Position numbers and translations under genes: made by a program. 64,000 nt of DNA from Dehalococcoidia bacterium. GTDB taxonomy: Bacteria; Chloroflexota; Dehalococcoidia; Tepidiformales; Tepidiformaceae. Shown here in pieces: positions 6,735 through 23,190 of the stretch. The first letter of the stretch is position 1. Each line of letters begins with the position of its first letter. The notes under the pieces were generated by a model. It was not told the origin of the DNA, ran no database searches, and worked only from the letters and a program-made list of their open reading frames with translations. The stretch covers positions 1-64,000 of the forward strand of contig SKSF01000049.1 in the NCBI GenBank assembly GCA_007118095.1, given 5' to 3'.

Positions 6735-9209
6735 ATGGCCGATCGATTTGATAAATTCACTGAGCGGGCGCGACGTGTACTCACGCTCGCCCAGGAAGAA
6801 GCGCATCGCTTCAACCACAATTACATCGGCACCGAACACATACTCCTCGGCCTGGTACGAGAAGGCGACGGTGTCGCAGCGAAAGTCCTTGCGAATCTCG
6901 GCGTGGAGCTGAACAAAGTTCGCTCTGCTGTTGAGTTCATCATCGGCCGTGGTGATCGCACGGTCCTCGGTGAAATCGGGCTCACGCCCCGCGCGAAGAA
7001 AGTCATCGAACTCGCTGTCGATGAAGCGCGCCGGCTGAACCACAGCTACATCGGTACCGAGCACTTGCTGCTCGGCCTCGTCCGCGAGGGTGAAGGCATC
7101 GCCGCTGGCGTGCTCGAAAGCCTCGGGGTCAACCTTGAGCGCGTGCGCGCCGAGACGACGCGCATCCTCAGCCAGTCGTCCCCGCAGGCGGCCAGCTCTG
7201 GTGGCCGGCAGGCCACGCGCACACCCACGGTTGACCAGCTTGGTATTGACCTGACCGCGGCTGCGCGCAACGGCCAGCTCGACCCTGTCATCGGGCGTTC
7301 GAACGAGCTCGAGCGCGTCGTCCAGATCCTGTCGCGGCGCACCAAGAACAACCCGGTGCTCATCGGCGAACCGGGTGTTGGGAAGACGGCCATTGCCGAG
7401 CTCCTGGCGCAGCGCATCGTGAACGGCGATGTGCCGGAAACGCTGCAGAGCAAGCGGCTGCTCACGCTCGACATCGGCTCGCTTGTCGCCGGTACCAAGT
7501 ACCGCGGTGAGTTCGAAGAGCGCCTGAAGAAGGTCATCGAGGAAATCAAGACAGCGGGAAACTGCCTGCTCTTCGTCGACGAGCTCCATATGCTCGTGGG
7601 CGCGGGCGCCGCGGAAGGCGCTGTCGATGCCGCAAACATCCTGAAGCCATCTCTTTCCCGCGGTGAGCTCCAGTGCGTTGGCGCGACCACACTCGATGAG
7701 TATCGCAAGCACATCGAAAAGGACGCGGCGCTCGAACGGCGTTTCCAGCCGGTGATGGTCGAGGAGCCCTCCATCGAAGAAACGGTGGAGATCCTCAAGG
7801 GCATCCGTGCCAGCTACGAAGAGCACCACAAGCTCAAGGTGAGCGACGAAGCGCTCCAGGGAGCCGCCGAGCTGTCCTCGCGCTACGTTATCGATCGGTA
7901 CCTGCCCGATAAGGCGATCGACCTTATCGATGAGGCGTCCAGCCGGGTCCGCATCCGCCGTGCGGCGACCCCGCCGTCCATGAAGGAAGCGATGAAGGGG
8001 CTCGAAAGCCTCCGCCGCGAAAAGGACCAGGCGATTGCGGCCCAGCAGTACGAATACGCAGCGGAGCTGCGTGACCGTGAATCGCGGCTGCAGGACAAGA
8101 TCGGCGAAATGGGCGAGTGGGAAGAAGGCGACAACGGCCTTGCGACGCCCGTCGTGTCGGCGGAGGACATTGCCGAAGTGGTCTCGATGTGGACGGGTAT
8201 CCCGGTGGCGCGTATTGCCAGCGAGGAAAGTGCCCGCCTCCTCAAGATGGAGGACTACCTCCACAACCGCGTCATTGGACAGGACGAGGCCATCGAGTCC
8301 ATTGCCCGCGCTGTGCGGCGCGCCCGTGCGGGCCTCAAGGACCCACGGCGGCCCATCGGTGTGTTCCTCTTCTGCGGCCCCACAGGCGTTGGGAAGACCG
8401 AGCTGGCCCGCGCGCTCGCCGAGTTCATGTTCGACTCGCAGGACAACATGATTAAGCTCGACATGAGCGAATTCAGCGAGAAGCACACGGTCTCGCGGCT
8501 GGTCGGCGCACCTCCCGGGTACGTCGGCTATGACGACGGCGGCCAGCTCACCGATACGGTGCGGCGGCGGTCTTACTGCCTCATCCTTCTCGACGAAATC
8601 GAGAAGGCGCACCCGGAAGTCTTCAACCTTCTTCTGCAGATCTTCGACGAGGGCCGCCTCGCCGACGCGAAGGGGCGCAAGGTCGACTTCCGGAACACCA
8701 TTATCATCATGACCTCGAACGTGGGTTCGGACCTCATCAAGCGGGACTCCGCGATGGGTTTCCATGTCGCCTCGGACGAGGTGAAGTCGCAGGACGACCG
8801 ATACCAGCGCATGAAGGACAAGGTGCTTACGGAGCTGAAGAACAGCTTCAAGCCCGAGTTCCTGAACCGCGTTGATAGCACTGTGGTCTTCCGCTCGCTC
8901 ACGAAGGAAGATATCCGGGCCATCGTCGACCTCGAGCTCGTGAAGGTGCAGCGTCAGCTGAGCACCCGGGGCGTTTCACTCGAAGTCACCGATGCAGCCA
9001 AGGATTGGCTCGGCGAGCGCGGCTACGACCAGGTCTTCGGTGCACGACCCCTGCGGCGGGTCATCCAGGACAACATCGAGGACCGCCTCAGCGAGATGTT
9101 GCTCTCGGGCGACTTCGAAGAAGGCGACCGGATCCTTGTCGACCACAAGCCGGACGACGACGAAGGTTTGAGCATTACCACTGCGAAGGAGCCTGCACCG
9201 GTCGCATAA
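6735..9209 (+). CDS. clpC: ATP-dependent Clp protease ATP-binding subunit ClpC
   Basis: This 824-residue AAA+ unfoldase has two Clp N-terminal repeats (residues 1-145, with EHILLGL and EHLLLGL). A first ATPase domain has Walker [10 protein letters not shown] near residue 215. A UVR-like coiled coil sits at about residues 420-455, which separates ClpC from ClpA and ClpB. A second ATPase domain has Walker [10 protein letters not shown] near residue 552, followed by the D2-small domain. It feeds unfolded or tagged proteins to ClpP. GGGAGG lies 6 bases before the ATG. It sits between the S1 gene and rpoB, in the same direction but with a hairpin and a new promoter before rpoB. Confidence 0.97.
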   Translation: MADRFDKFTERARRVLTLAQEEAHRFNHNYIGTEHILLGLVREGDGVAAKVLANLGVELNKVRSAVEFIIGRGDRTVLGEIGLTPRAKKVIELAVDEARRLNHSYIGTEHLLLGLVREGEGIAAGVLESLGVNLERVRAETTRILSQSSPQAASSGGRQATRTPTVDQLGIDLTAAARNGQLDPVIGRSNELERVVQILSRRTKNNPVLIGEPGVGKTAIAELLAQRIVNGDVPETLQSKRLLTLDIGSLVAGTKYRGEFEERLKKVIEEIKTAGNCLLFVDELHMLVGAGAAEGAVDAANILKPSLSRGELQCVGATTLDEYRKHIEKDAALERRFQPVMVEEPSIEETVEILKGIRASYEEHHKLKVSDEALQGAAELSSRYVIDRYLPDKAIDLIDEASSRVRIRRAATPPSMKEAMKGLESLRREKDQAIAAQQYEYAAELRDRESRLQDKIGEMGEWEEGDNGLATPVVSAEDIAEVVSMWTGIPVARIASEESARLLKMEDYLHNRVIGQDEAIESIARAVRRARAGLKDPRRPIGVFLFCGPTGVGKTELARALAEFMFDSQDNMIKLDMSEFSEKHTVSRLVGAPPGYVGYDDGGQLTDTVRRRSYCLILLDEIEKAHPEVFNLLLQIFDEGRLADAKGRKVDFRNTIIIMTSNVGSDLIKRDSAMGFHVASDEVKSQDDRYQRMKDKVLTELKNSFKPEFLNRVDSTVVFRSLTKEDIRAIVDLELVKVQRQLSTRGVSLEVTDAAKDWLGERGYDQVFGARPLRRVIQDNIEDRLSEMLLSGDFEEGDRILVDHKPDDDEGLSITTAKEPAPVA

Positions 9210-9226
9210 CGCTATCGATCAAGGTT

Positions 9227-9255
9227 CGGGGCGGGTCCAGTTGGGGCCCGCCCCG
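9227..9255 (+). terminator. Hairpin terminator between clpC and rpoB
   Basis: A GC-rich stem of nine pairs (CGGGGCGGG with CCCGCCCCG) extends by three more weak pairs around a short loop, just after the clpC stop. There is no T run, so it may act as a strong pause or partial terminator and not a full intrinsic one. Confidence 0.6.
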
Positions 9256-9262
9256 CCACGCG

Positions 9263-9291
9263 TTGACGCAAGAAAGTCGAGAAGGTACGAT
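9263..9291 (+). promoter_or_regulatory. Promoter of the rpoBC operon
   Basis: TTGACG (9263-9268) and TACGAT (9286-9291) are spaced by 17 bases, each five of six from the sigma-70 consensus. Transcription would begin at about 9298, leaving a leader of about 93 bases before rpoB. Confidence 0.8.
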
Positions 9292-9390
9292 AGCTCGGAC
9301 TAAGTGTCTCCTTTTGCCGCCCCGAAACGCCCCATTATCAACGGATATCTGTGTCTTTCGCCCAACCAGTCCTGAAGGAGTTTCTGCAGG

Positions 9391-17701
<8,311 letters not shown>

Positions 17702-17725
17702 GCGTCCGTCGTAACCGCTGATGCC

Positions 17726-17753
17726 AACGGGCCCGCCATTTGGCGGGCCCGTT
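17726..17753 (+). terminator. Terminator of the rpoBC operon
   Basis: A perfect 12-bp inverted repeat, AACGGGCCCGCC (17726-17737) with GGCGGGCCCGTT (17742-17753), has a four-base loop ATTT. It is followed by TTCAGTTC. The hairpin would work in both directions and also lies downstream of the converging flavoprotein gene. Confidence 0.85.
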
Positions 17754-17792
17754 TCAGTTCCAGGCAGATGCGACTGAAGGGCGAAGGCAGGC

Positions 17793-18428
17793 TCAGTAGA
17801 GCCGTTCGCGTGCGTCTTTCTCCAGGCCCTTTTCGAGCTGCTCTGGCGTCATGTCGTAGCCCTGCTGCTCGATGATCGCCTTCGACAGTGACGGGACCGT
17901 ATCGGAATCGGGCCACGTCGCCGGGTCCCACAGGTCGCTGCGGATGATGCACTTCGCGCAGTGCATGAACGCCTCGCGCACCTCGATGACGAGCGCGAGC
18001 TCCGGGGGCTTCCCGTTCACCGCCATCCGTTCGCGCAGACCCTCATCACGCACGATCATTGCGCGGCCCTGCACGCGGAGCGTCTCCCGCACGCCCGGTA
18101 CCAGGAAGAAGAGTGCCACGTCAGGGTTTTGCAGGATGTTCGTGAACGTGTCCGCGCGCCGGTTCCCGGGGCGGTCGGGGATTGCGAGCGTGTGCTCGTC
18201 GAGCACCTGGACGAAACCCGCCGGGTCGCCCTTTGGTGAGATGTCGTGGTTGCCTGCGCCGTCGGATGACGCGATGAGCAGGAACGGCGACTTCGCGATG
18301 AACCCTTGGAAGTGATGGTCGATATGGTCGATCGCCTTGCCTGCCGCCCCGGCTGACGGCGTGCCGACAATGGCGCGGAGCTCCTCCTCCGTCGTGATGA
18401 CCTCGTCGAACCGCGCGGCTGTTGTCAT
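17793..18428 (-). CDS. Pyridoxamine 5'-phosphate oxidase-fold flavoprotein (MSMEG_1061-type)
   Basis: The 211-residue protein has the split-barrel fold of flavin-binding PPOX-like proteins, with segments HHFQGFIAKSPFLLIASSD, DISPKGDPAGFV and IPDRPGNRRADTF that match the FMN-dependent MSMEG_1061 group. It may bind FMN or F420 and reduce small molecules; the substrate is unknown. The ATG at 18428 is chosen over one 30 bases upstream because AAGGGGG lies 9 bases before it. It shares direction with ispF but is separated from it by about 85 bases and converges on rpoC. Confidence 0.85.
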   Translation of the reverse strand: MTTAARFDEVITTEEELRAIVGTPSAGAAGKAIDHIDHHFQGFIAKSPFLLIASSDGAGNHDISPKGDPAGFVQVLDEHTLAIPDRPGNRRADTFTNILQNPDVALFFLVPGVRETLRVQGRAMIVRDEGLRERMAVNGKPPELALVIEVREAFMHCAKCIIRSDLWDPATWPDSDTVPSLSKAIIEQQGYDMTPEQLEKGLEKDARERLY

Positions 18429-18512
18429 AGCGTGTGCCCCCTTGCGAGTGCGCGTCATTGTACGCCCGCATGCATGGCCTGTAATCTCGCGGCCTCGCCC
18501 GGCACACGCCGC

Positions 18513-18986
18513 TTAGCGCGGCTGCAGCAACACCACCGCCTGCGCCGACATCGCCTCGCCGCGGCCAATCGCGTCCAACCCTTCGGCCGACTTCGCCTTT
18601 ACGCTCACCTGGTCGGTCGCGACGCCCGCGATTTCGGCAAGCCGCTCGCGGATGGGCTCGATGTAGGGCGCCATCCTGGGCCGCTCGGTGGTCACGGTGC
18701 TGTCAATATTCGCCAGTTCCCAGCCCGCTTCGCGCGTCAGCTCCAGCGCCTTGCGCAGGAAGTCAGCGCTGTCGGCGTGTTCGTAGCGCGGGTCGTCGGG
18801 TGGAAAATACTTGCCGATGTCGCCAAGCGCGGCGGCGCCCAGCACCGCGTCCGTGATCGCGTGCAGCAGCACATCCGCGTCGCTGTGGCCGACGAGCCCT
18901 GGCCCTTCCTCGATAATTACGCCGCCCAGGACGAGGATCTCCCCATCGTCGACCCGGTGGAGGTCGCTCCCGGTCCCTATCCGCAT
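18513..18986 (-). CDS. ispF: 2-C-methyl-D-erythritol 2,4-cyclodiphosphate synthase
   Basis: IspF converts CDP-methylerythritol 2-phosphate to the cyclodiphosphate, with loss of CMP, in the MEP pathway to isoprenoids. The 157-residue protein begins MRIGTGSDLHR, with the zinc-binding DxH, and contains GHSDADVLLHAITDAVLGA, DIGKYFPP and the C-terminal KAKSAEGLDAIGRGEAM. ATG 18986 is chosen because the family starts exactly there. It overlaps the end of ispD by 10 bases, so the two consecutive pathway enzymes are likely made together. Confidence 0.97.
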   Translation of the reverse strand: MRIGTGSDLHRVDDGEILVLGGVIIEEGPGLVGHSDADVLLHAITDAVLGAAALGDIGKYFPPDDPRYEHADSADFLRKALELTREAGWELANIDSTVTTERPRMAPYIEPIRERLAEIAGVATDQVSVKAKSAEGLDAIGRGEAMSAQAVVLLQPR

Positions 18987-19651
18987 TCCGCCTCCCGTTC
19001 GCGCAAAACTGCCTCGGCCACGGTGATGTCGAGCGGCCGCGTGATCTTCAGGTTGGTCGCGTCCGATTCGACTACCACACACGCCAGGCCGAGGCGGTCG
19101 AGCATCGCCGCGTCATCTGTCTCGTCATCGTCGCCCATGCGGGCGGCGTCGAGCCATGCCTGGCGCAACACCACCTGGGGTGTCTGCGCCGCCCAGAGCC
19201 GCTCCCGGTCGGGGTGACCGCGGATAACCCCATCCGCGGCTTCCTTGATGGTGTCGGTCACGCGCATCGCTGCGATCGCGCCGGGGTTGCCCTCGGCTGC
19301 CGCGCACGTCCGCTCAATGAGTTCGGGCGTCACGAGCGGACGTGCCCCGTCCAGGATCGCCACATACCTCGTTGAGCACGCCCGCAGGCCAGCCTCGACG
19401 CTGTCCCGCCGCCGGGTGCCGCCTTCCACCGTTATCACTTCGAGCCCGGGGTGGTGCTCGGCGGCGAGGCGGTCGATTTCCGCGTGGTCAGCGGCGTGTG
19501 CCACGAACACGGCCCGTCCAATGGAGGACGCCGCAATCGCCCGCAGGGTCCAGCCAATGACCGGGATGCCACGAAGTGGCTCGAAGAGTTTGTTGCGGCC
19601 ACCAAAGCGGCTTGAAGCCCCAGCAGCCACGACCACGGCGTCAATGCTCAT
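18977..19651 (-). CDS. ispD: 2-C-methyl-D-erythritol 4-phosphate cytidylyltransferase
   Basis: IspD joins CTP to methylerythritol 4-phosphate in the MEP pathway. The 224-residue protein starts MSIDAVVVAAGASSRFGG, the nucleotide-binding loop of the family, and contains DGARPLVTPELI and the later TDDAAMLDR segment. The ATG at 19651 is directly preceded by GGGAG with almost no spacing, so the ribosome site is unusual; a longer start at 19726 would add 25 residues unlike the family. Downstream, ispF overlaps by 10 bases. The gene upstream is divergent. Confidence 0.95.
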   Translation of the reverse strand: MSIDAVVVAAGASSRFGGRNKLFEPLRGIPVIGWTLRAIAASSIGRAVFVAHAADHAEIDRLAAEHHPGLEVITVEGGTRRRDSVEAGLRACSTRYVAILDGARPLVTPELIERTCAAAEGNPGAIAAMRVTDTIKEAADGVIRGHPDRERLWAAQTPQVVLRQAWLDAARMGDDDETDDAAMLDRLGLACVVVESDATNLKITRPLDITVAEAVLREREAECG

Positions 19652-19734
19652 CTCCCAAACGGTAGCACCGGCTGCGGCTTCACTGGAGACCGGCGCCGCC
19701 TGTAAGCGGAGTTGCGACGCTTTCACCTTGCCAT

Positions 19735-19763
19735 TTGGGCACGGCCGCCAGCACCGCTACGAT
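19735..19763 (+). promoter_or_regulatory. Putative promoter of the radical SAM gene
   Basis: TTGGGC (19735-19740) and TACGAT (19758-19763) are spaced by 17 bases in the divergent gap between ispD and the radical SAM gene. The -10 is good; the -35 has only three consensus bases. Confidence 0.45.
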
Positions 19764-19805
19764 AGAGGATGTGCACCTCGCACGACCGTACCGGAGAGTG
19801 ACCTT

Positions 19806-21692
19806 ATGACCGCGACTATCGAAGACCTGCTGCAGCGAGTGTCCAAACCCGCAAGATATACAGGCGGCGAATGGAACACCGTGACCAAGGACTGGTCGAG
19901 CGTGGACAGCCGCTTCGTGCTCGCGTATCCCGATTCCTACGACATCGGGATGTCGAACATGGGCCTCGGGATCCTGTACGACCTGCTCAATCAGCGCGAC
20001 GACGTCCTTTGCGAGCGCACCTTCGCGCCGTGGGACGACATGGAAGCCGAGATGCGCCGCGAGGATGTCGCCCTCTGGAGCCTGGAGACGCGGCACAACG
20101 TCCGCGATTTCGACGTTGTCGGCTTCACGCTCCAGTACGAGATGACGTACACGAATATCCTGAACATGCTCGACCTGGCGGGAATCCCGATCCGGTCGGC
20201 CGACCGGACTGATGAGCACCCGCTGGTGGTCGCTGGTGGCTCCGGCTCGTTCAACCCGGAGCCGATGGCCCCGTTCGTCGATGCGTTCATCATTGGCGAG
20301 GGCGAAGAAGTCATCCTCGAACTCGCGAACATGATGCGTGAGTGGAACCATGCCGGGGCGACGCGCGAACGGCGGCTGCGCGACCTGTTAATCCTGCCCG
20401 GCGTCTACGTCCCCGCGTTCTACCAGGCACACTGGGACCAGGAAGGGCACTTCCAGTCGCTCGAGCCCACCGATGGTTCGGCGCCGCCCGTCATCAAGCG
20501 GCGCATCGTCGAAGAGCTGCCGTCAGCGCTCACCAAACCGATTGTCCCCTTCCTCCAGACGGTCCACGACCGCGCGGCGGTCGAGATCCAGCGGGGCTGC
20601 ACGCAGGGTTGCCGCTTCTGCCAGGCGGGCATGATCTACCGTCCTACCCGCGAGCGCAGCCCCGACGAAGTCGTGGATGCGGCCCGCGAGCTTATCCAGA
20701 ACACGGGCTACGACGAGCTCTCGCTCCTGTCGCTCAGCACCACCGACCATCGCGAAATCGTCCCGATGGTGGACAAGCTCACGACCGAGTTCCCGGACCT
20801 GAAGATCAGCATCCCGAGCACGCGCGTCGATAGTTTCTCGGTCGATGTTGCGAATGCGGTGGCGAAGGGCAAGAAGCACACGCTCACCCTCGCGCCCGAA
20901 GCTGGCAGCCAGCGCCTCCGCAACGCGATTAACAAGCTCGTGAGCGAAGAAGACCTGCTCGGGGCCGCCGAGAACGCGTTCTCGCGCGGCTGGACCGGCA
21001 TCAAGATGTACTTCATGGTCGGCCTTCCCACCGAAACCCTCGAAGACGTCGAGCACATCGTGGAGATGGGCCGCAAAGTGAAGGAGATAGGCCGCAAGCA
21101 CGTTGGTGGCCGTGCCCGTGTCCGCGTGAGCACCAGCAACCACGTGCCGAAGCCGCACACGCCTTTCCAGTGGGCGCGGCAGGACACTGCCGAAGAGCTC
21201 GAGACCAAGCATTTCTTGCTCAAAGACGGCTGCCGCAAGGCCGGCGTCGAGTTCAGCTGGAACGATCCACGTGACAGCTTTCTCGAAGCGGTCCTGAGTC
21301 GTGGCGACCGCCGGGTCGCCGAAGCGGTCTACATGGCGTGGGAGAACGGCGCGAAGTTCGACGCCTGGGGCGAACATTTCAAGCCTGACGTTTGGGACGC
21401 CGCAATGGAAGCGGCCGGCGTAGACCTCGATTGGTTCGCCCACCGTGAGTGGGACACTCGCGAGCCGTTGCCGTGGGACCACGTCGACTGCGGCGTTACG
21501 AAGGCGTACCTGCGTGGCCAGTGGAAAGACGTGATGTCGACCGAGACGGTCGGCGACTGCCACCATGGCCCGTGTAACGTCTGCGGCATGCAGAACTTCC
21601 CGGTGGGCGATTGCGTGACCAAGCTCGATCAGCTCATCGAACTCCGCAAAGCGGCGAAGCAGCGCAAGGCAGAGCTCGTGGAGCTGGTCTAG
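19806..21692 (+). CDS. TIGR03960-family radical SAM protein (B12-binding-domain type)
   Basis: The 628-residue protein starts at ATG 19806, just after GGAGAG. An N-terminal part (residues 1-230) resembles the cobalamin-binding-like region of this family. The radical SAM domain follows with the three-cysteine cluster loop GCTQGCRFCQAG near residue 265, then GCxxSxLxE-type features such as TLAPEAGSQRLRNAINK. Near the C-terminus is a second cysteine-rich motif, CHHGPCNVCGM. Members are common beside ribosomal protein L21/RNase G genes and a TIGR03936 partner. Here it stands alone between ispD and a lipoprotein gene, and its reaction is not known. Confidence 0.9.
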   Translation: MTATIEDLLQRVSKPARYTGGEWNTVTKDWSSVDSRFVLAYPDSYDIGMSNMGLGILYDLLNQRDDVLCERTFAPWDDMEAEMRREDVALWSLETRHNVRDFDVVGFTLQYEMTYTNILNMLDLAGIPIRSADRTDEHPLVVAGGSGSFNPEPMAPFVDAFIIGEGEEVILELANMMREWNHAGATRERRLRDLLILPGVYVPAFYQAHWDQEGHFQSLEPTDGSAPPVIKRRIVEELPSALTKPIVPFLQTVHDRAAVEIQRGCTQGCRFCQAGMIYRPTRERSPDEVVDAARELIQNTGYDELSLLSLSTTDHREIVPMVDKLTTEFPDLKISIPSTRVDSFSVDVANAVAKGKKHTLTLAPEAGSQRLRNAINKLVSEEDLLGAAENAFSRGWTGIKMYFMVGLPTETLEDVEHIVEMGRKVKEIGRKHVGGRARVRVSTSNHVPKPHTPFQWARQDTAEELETKHFLLKDGCRKAGVEFSWNDPRDSFLEAVLSRGDRRVAEAVYMAWENGAKFDAWGEHFKPDVWDAAMEAAGVDLDWFAHREWDTREPLPWDHVDCGVTKAYLRGQWKDVMSTETVGDCHHGPCNVCGMQNFPVGDCVTKLDQLIELRKAAKQRKAELVELV

Positions 21693-21746
21693 CCCGGGGG
21701 GCCGCAAGAGCAGCTCCACGTCCGCAGGCCCGCGCCTTGAGCGCGG

Positions 21747-22949
21747 CTATCGCTCGAACGCGACCACCAGCCCGTTTGCCTCGCTCGTCCCCACGACGAC
21801 CAGCTCGTCCGTGAGCGTGGGGCCGGTGAAGACGCCACCCGGCGCAGGATAGCTCCACGCATCCGCCTCGTCCGGTGGCATCGCCAGGACCTCGTCCGTC
21901 ATCACGTACACCGTGTCGCCCGCGATGGCGCCGAGCCACGGGCAGTCGCAGTACTGGTGCGCCGCGACCTCGTTGCCACTCGCTGCGTCCAACAGGTACC
22001 AGTCCAGCGCACCGCTCGCTGCCGCCACCATGCCGTCGCCCGCGGCGGCGGCCGTCATCGATTCACCCTCCACGTCGAACGTCCATTCGATTTCGCCGTC
22101 CTCCCTCGACAGCGCGAAGAGTTCATCCGATGCCACGACCACATGGGCTCCGGTGACTGCGGGGTACGAAGCGGTGTCTTCCGCCAGGCGGGTCCGCCAG
22201 GCTTGCTCGCCGGACGTCGCGTCAATCGCGGCAACGGTTGCCGTCCCCCCGTCCTCGGGCGTCGAAGCTGTATAGATGACGCCGTCCACGACGGTCATCG
22301 CGATCGTCGCAGGTGCCCCGCCGAGCATCAGCCATTCCTGATCGCCCGACTCGATCCCGATGGCTTCGGTCCATCCCTGTCGTTCCCCGGCAGGTTCGGA
22401 TGGGAGTCCGAACTGGCCCGGCCGGGCGTCCGCTGCGATGACGAGCCCGTCCGAAACGGCCACCTGACCGGGCGCGCTCCCGGCTTCGTATGACCACAGC
22501 GGCTCACCGTCGGCGCTGTCGAATGCGTGGACGGTCCCGTCGGTTGTTGCCACGGCCGCCACGCCCTCGCGAAGCCCGGGGACGGTGGGCGCCGCCTGGA
22601 GATCTTCGCGCCAGCGCTCTTCGCCGCTGGCCGCGTCGAGCCCCACCAGCGCGCCCTGGTCGCCGTTGACGACCGCAATCACGACTGTCTCTCCCTCTGC
22701 GACTGCCAGCGTGCTGGCTCCCTCGCCGGCATCGAACTCCCAGATGACCGGCGGCCCGGTTTCTCCGGGCGTTGGGGTGGGCTCCGGCACCGGGGTCGGG
22801 GTTTCTTCTGCTGTGGCCGCTTGTTCCGTCGCGGGGGCGTCGCCAGCCGGTTCGGGGGTCCCGGTCGTGTCGTCGTCACTTCCGCAGGCGCCGAGTGCGA
22901 GTCCGGCCGCGGTTGCCACGGCCAGGAGCAGCTTGTTTGAGAAGTGCAT
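21747..22949 (-). CDS. PQQ-like beta-propeller lipoprotein
   Basis: The start at ATG 22949 gives 400 residues beginning with a lipoprotein signal, MHFSNKLLLAVATAAGLALGAC, with the lipid-bearing cysteine at residue 22. A Thr/Pro/Glu-rich linker (residues 23-70) is followed by about seven WD-like blades with repeats such as LVGLDAASGEERWREDL and VAAIDATSGEQAWRTRL. This is the BamB/PQQ-binding-like propeller fold. Such outer-face lipoproteins serve as protein scaffolds or PQQ enzymes; no catalytic residues for the latter are evident. The gene is monocistronic and divergent from ppsA. Confidence 0.88.
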   Translation of the reverse strand: MHFSNKLLLAVATAAGLALGACGSDDDTTGTPEPAGDAPATEQAATAEETPTPVPEPTPTPGETGPPVIWEFDAGEGASTLAVAEGETVVIAVVNGDQGALVGLDAASGEERWREDLQAAPTVPGLREGVAAVATTDGTVHAFDSADGEPLWSYEAGSAPGQVAVSDGLVIAADARPGQFGLPSEPAGERQGWTEAIGIESGDQEWLMLGGAPATIAMTVVDGVIYTASTPEDGGTATVAAIDATSGEQAWRTRLAEDTASYPAVTGAHVVVASDELFALSREDGEIEWTFDVEGESMTAAAAGDGMVAAASGALDWYLLDAASGNEVAAHQYCDCPWLGAIAGDTVYVMTDEVLAMPPDEADAWSYPAPGGVFTGPTLTDELVVVGTSEANGLVVAFER

Positions 22950-23190
22950 TCGTCTCTCCCGGGCGCGAGGCATGACCGGTCGTCCCCGTCGCTGCCGCAG
23001 TGTCACAGGGATTATCGGCGCGGCCGGTGCCCATCTTCATGTCTGCCTGGCGGCGTGTTTGCGACCCTTCGGTGCTGCTCGCGTGTAATGCGGGGCGCTA
23101 AGCTGGGTGGGACGTTGACATTGCTCTGTGCGGCGGACCACGTGCCCACACGAGGTTGTGCCGTGCCAGCAGGCTAAAGGAGGCCGGTGT

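Noticed and set aside
6555-8765. A 736-codon open frame antisense to clpC (and similar ones of 580, 650 and 762 codons antisense to rpoB and rpoC)
   Set aside because: Long antisense frames are expected in GC-rich genes with strong third-position bias. Their proteins have no recognisable domains, whereas the sense proteins match well-known families from end to end.
17793-18428. True pyridoxamine 5'-phosphate oxidase (pdxH)
   Set aside because: The protein has the fold but follows the MSMEG_1061-type pattern; I did not see the phosphate-binding C-terminal signature of PdxH.
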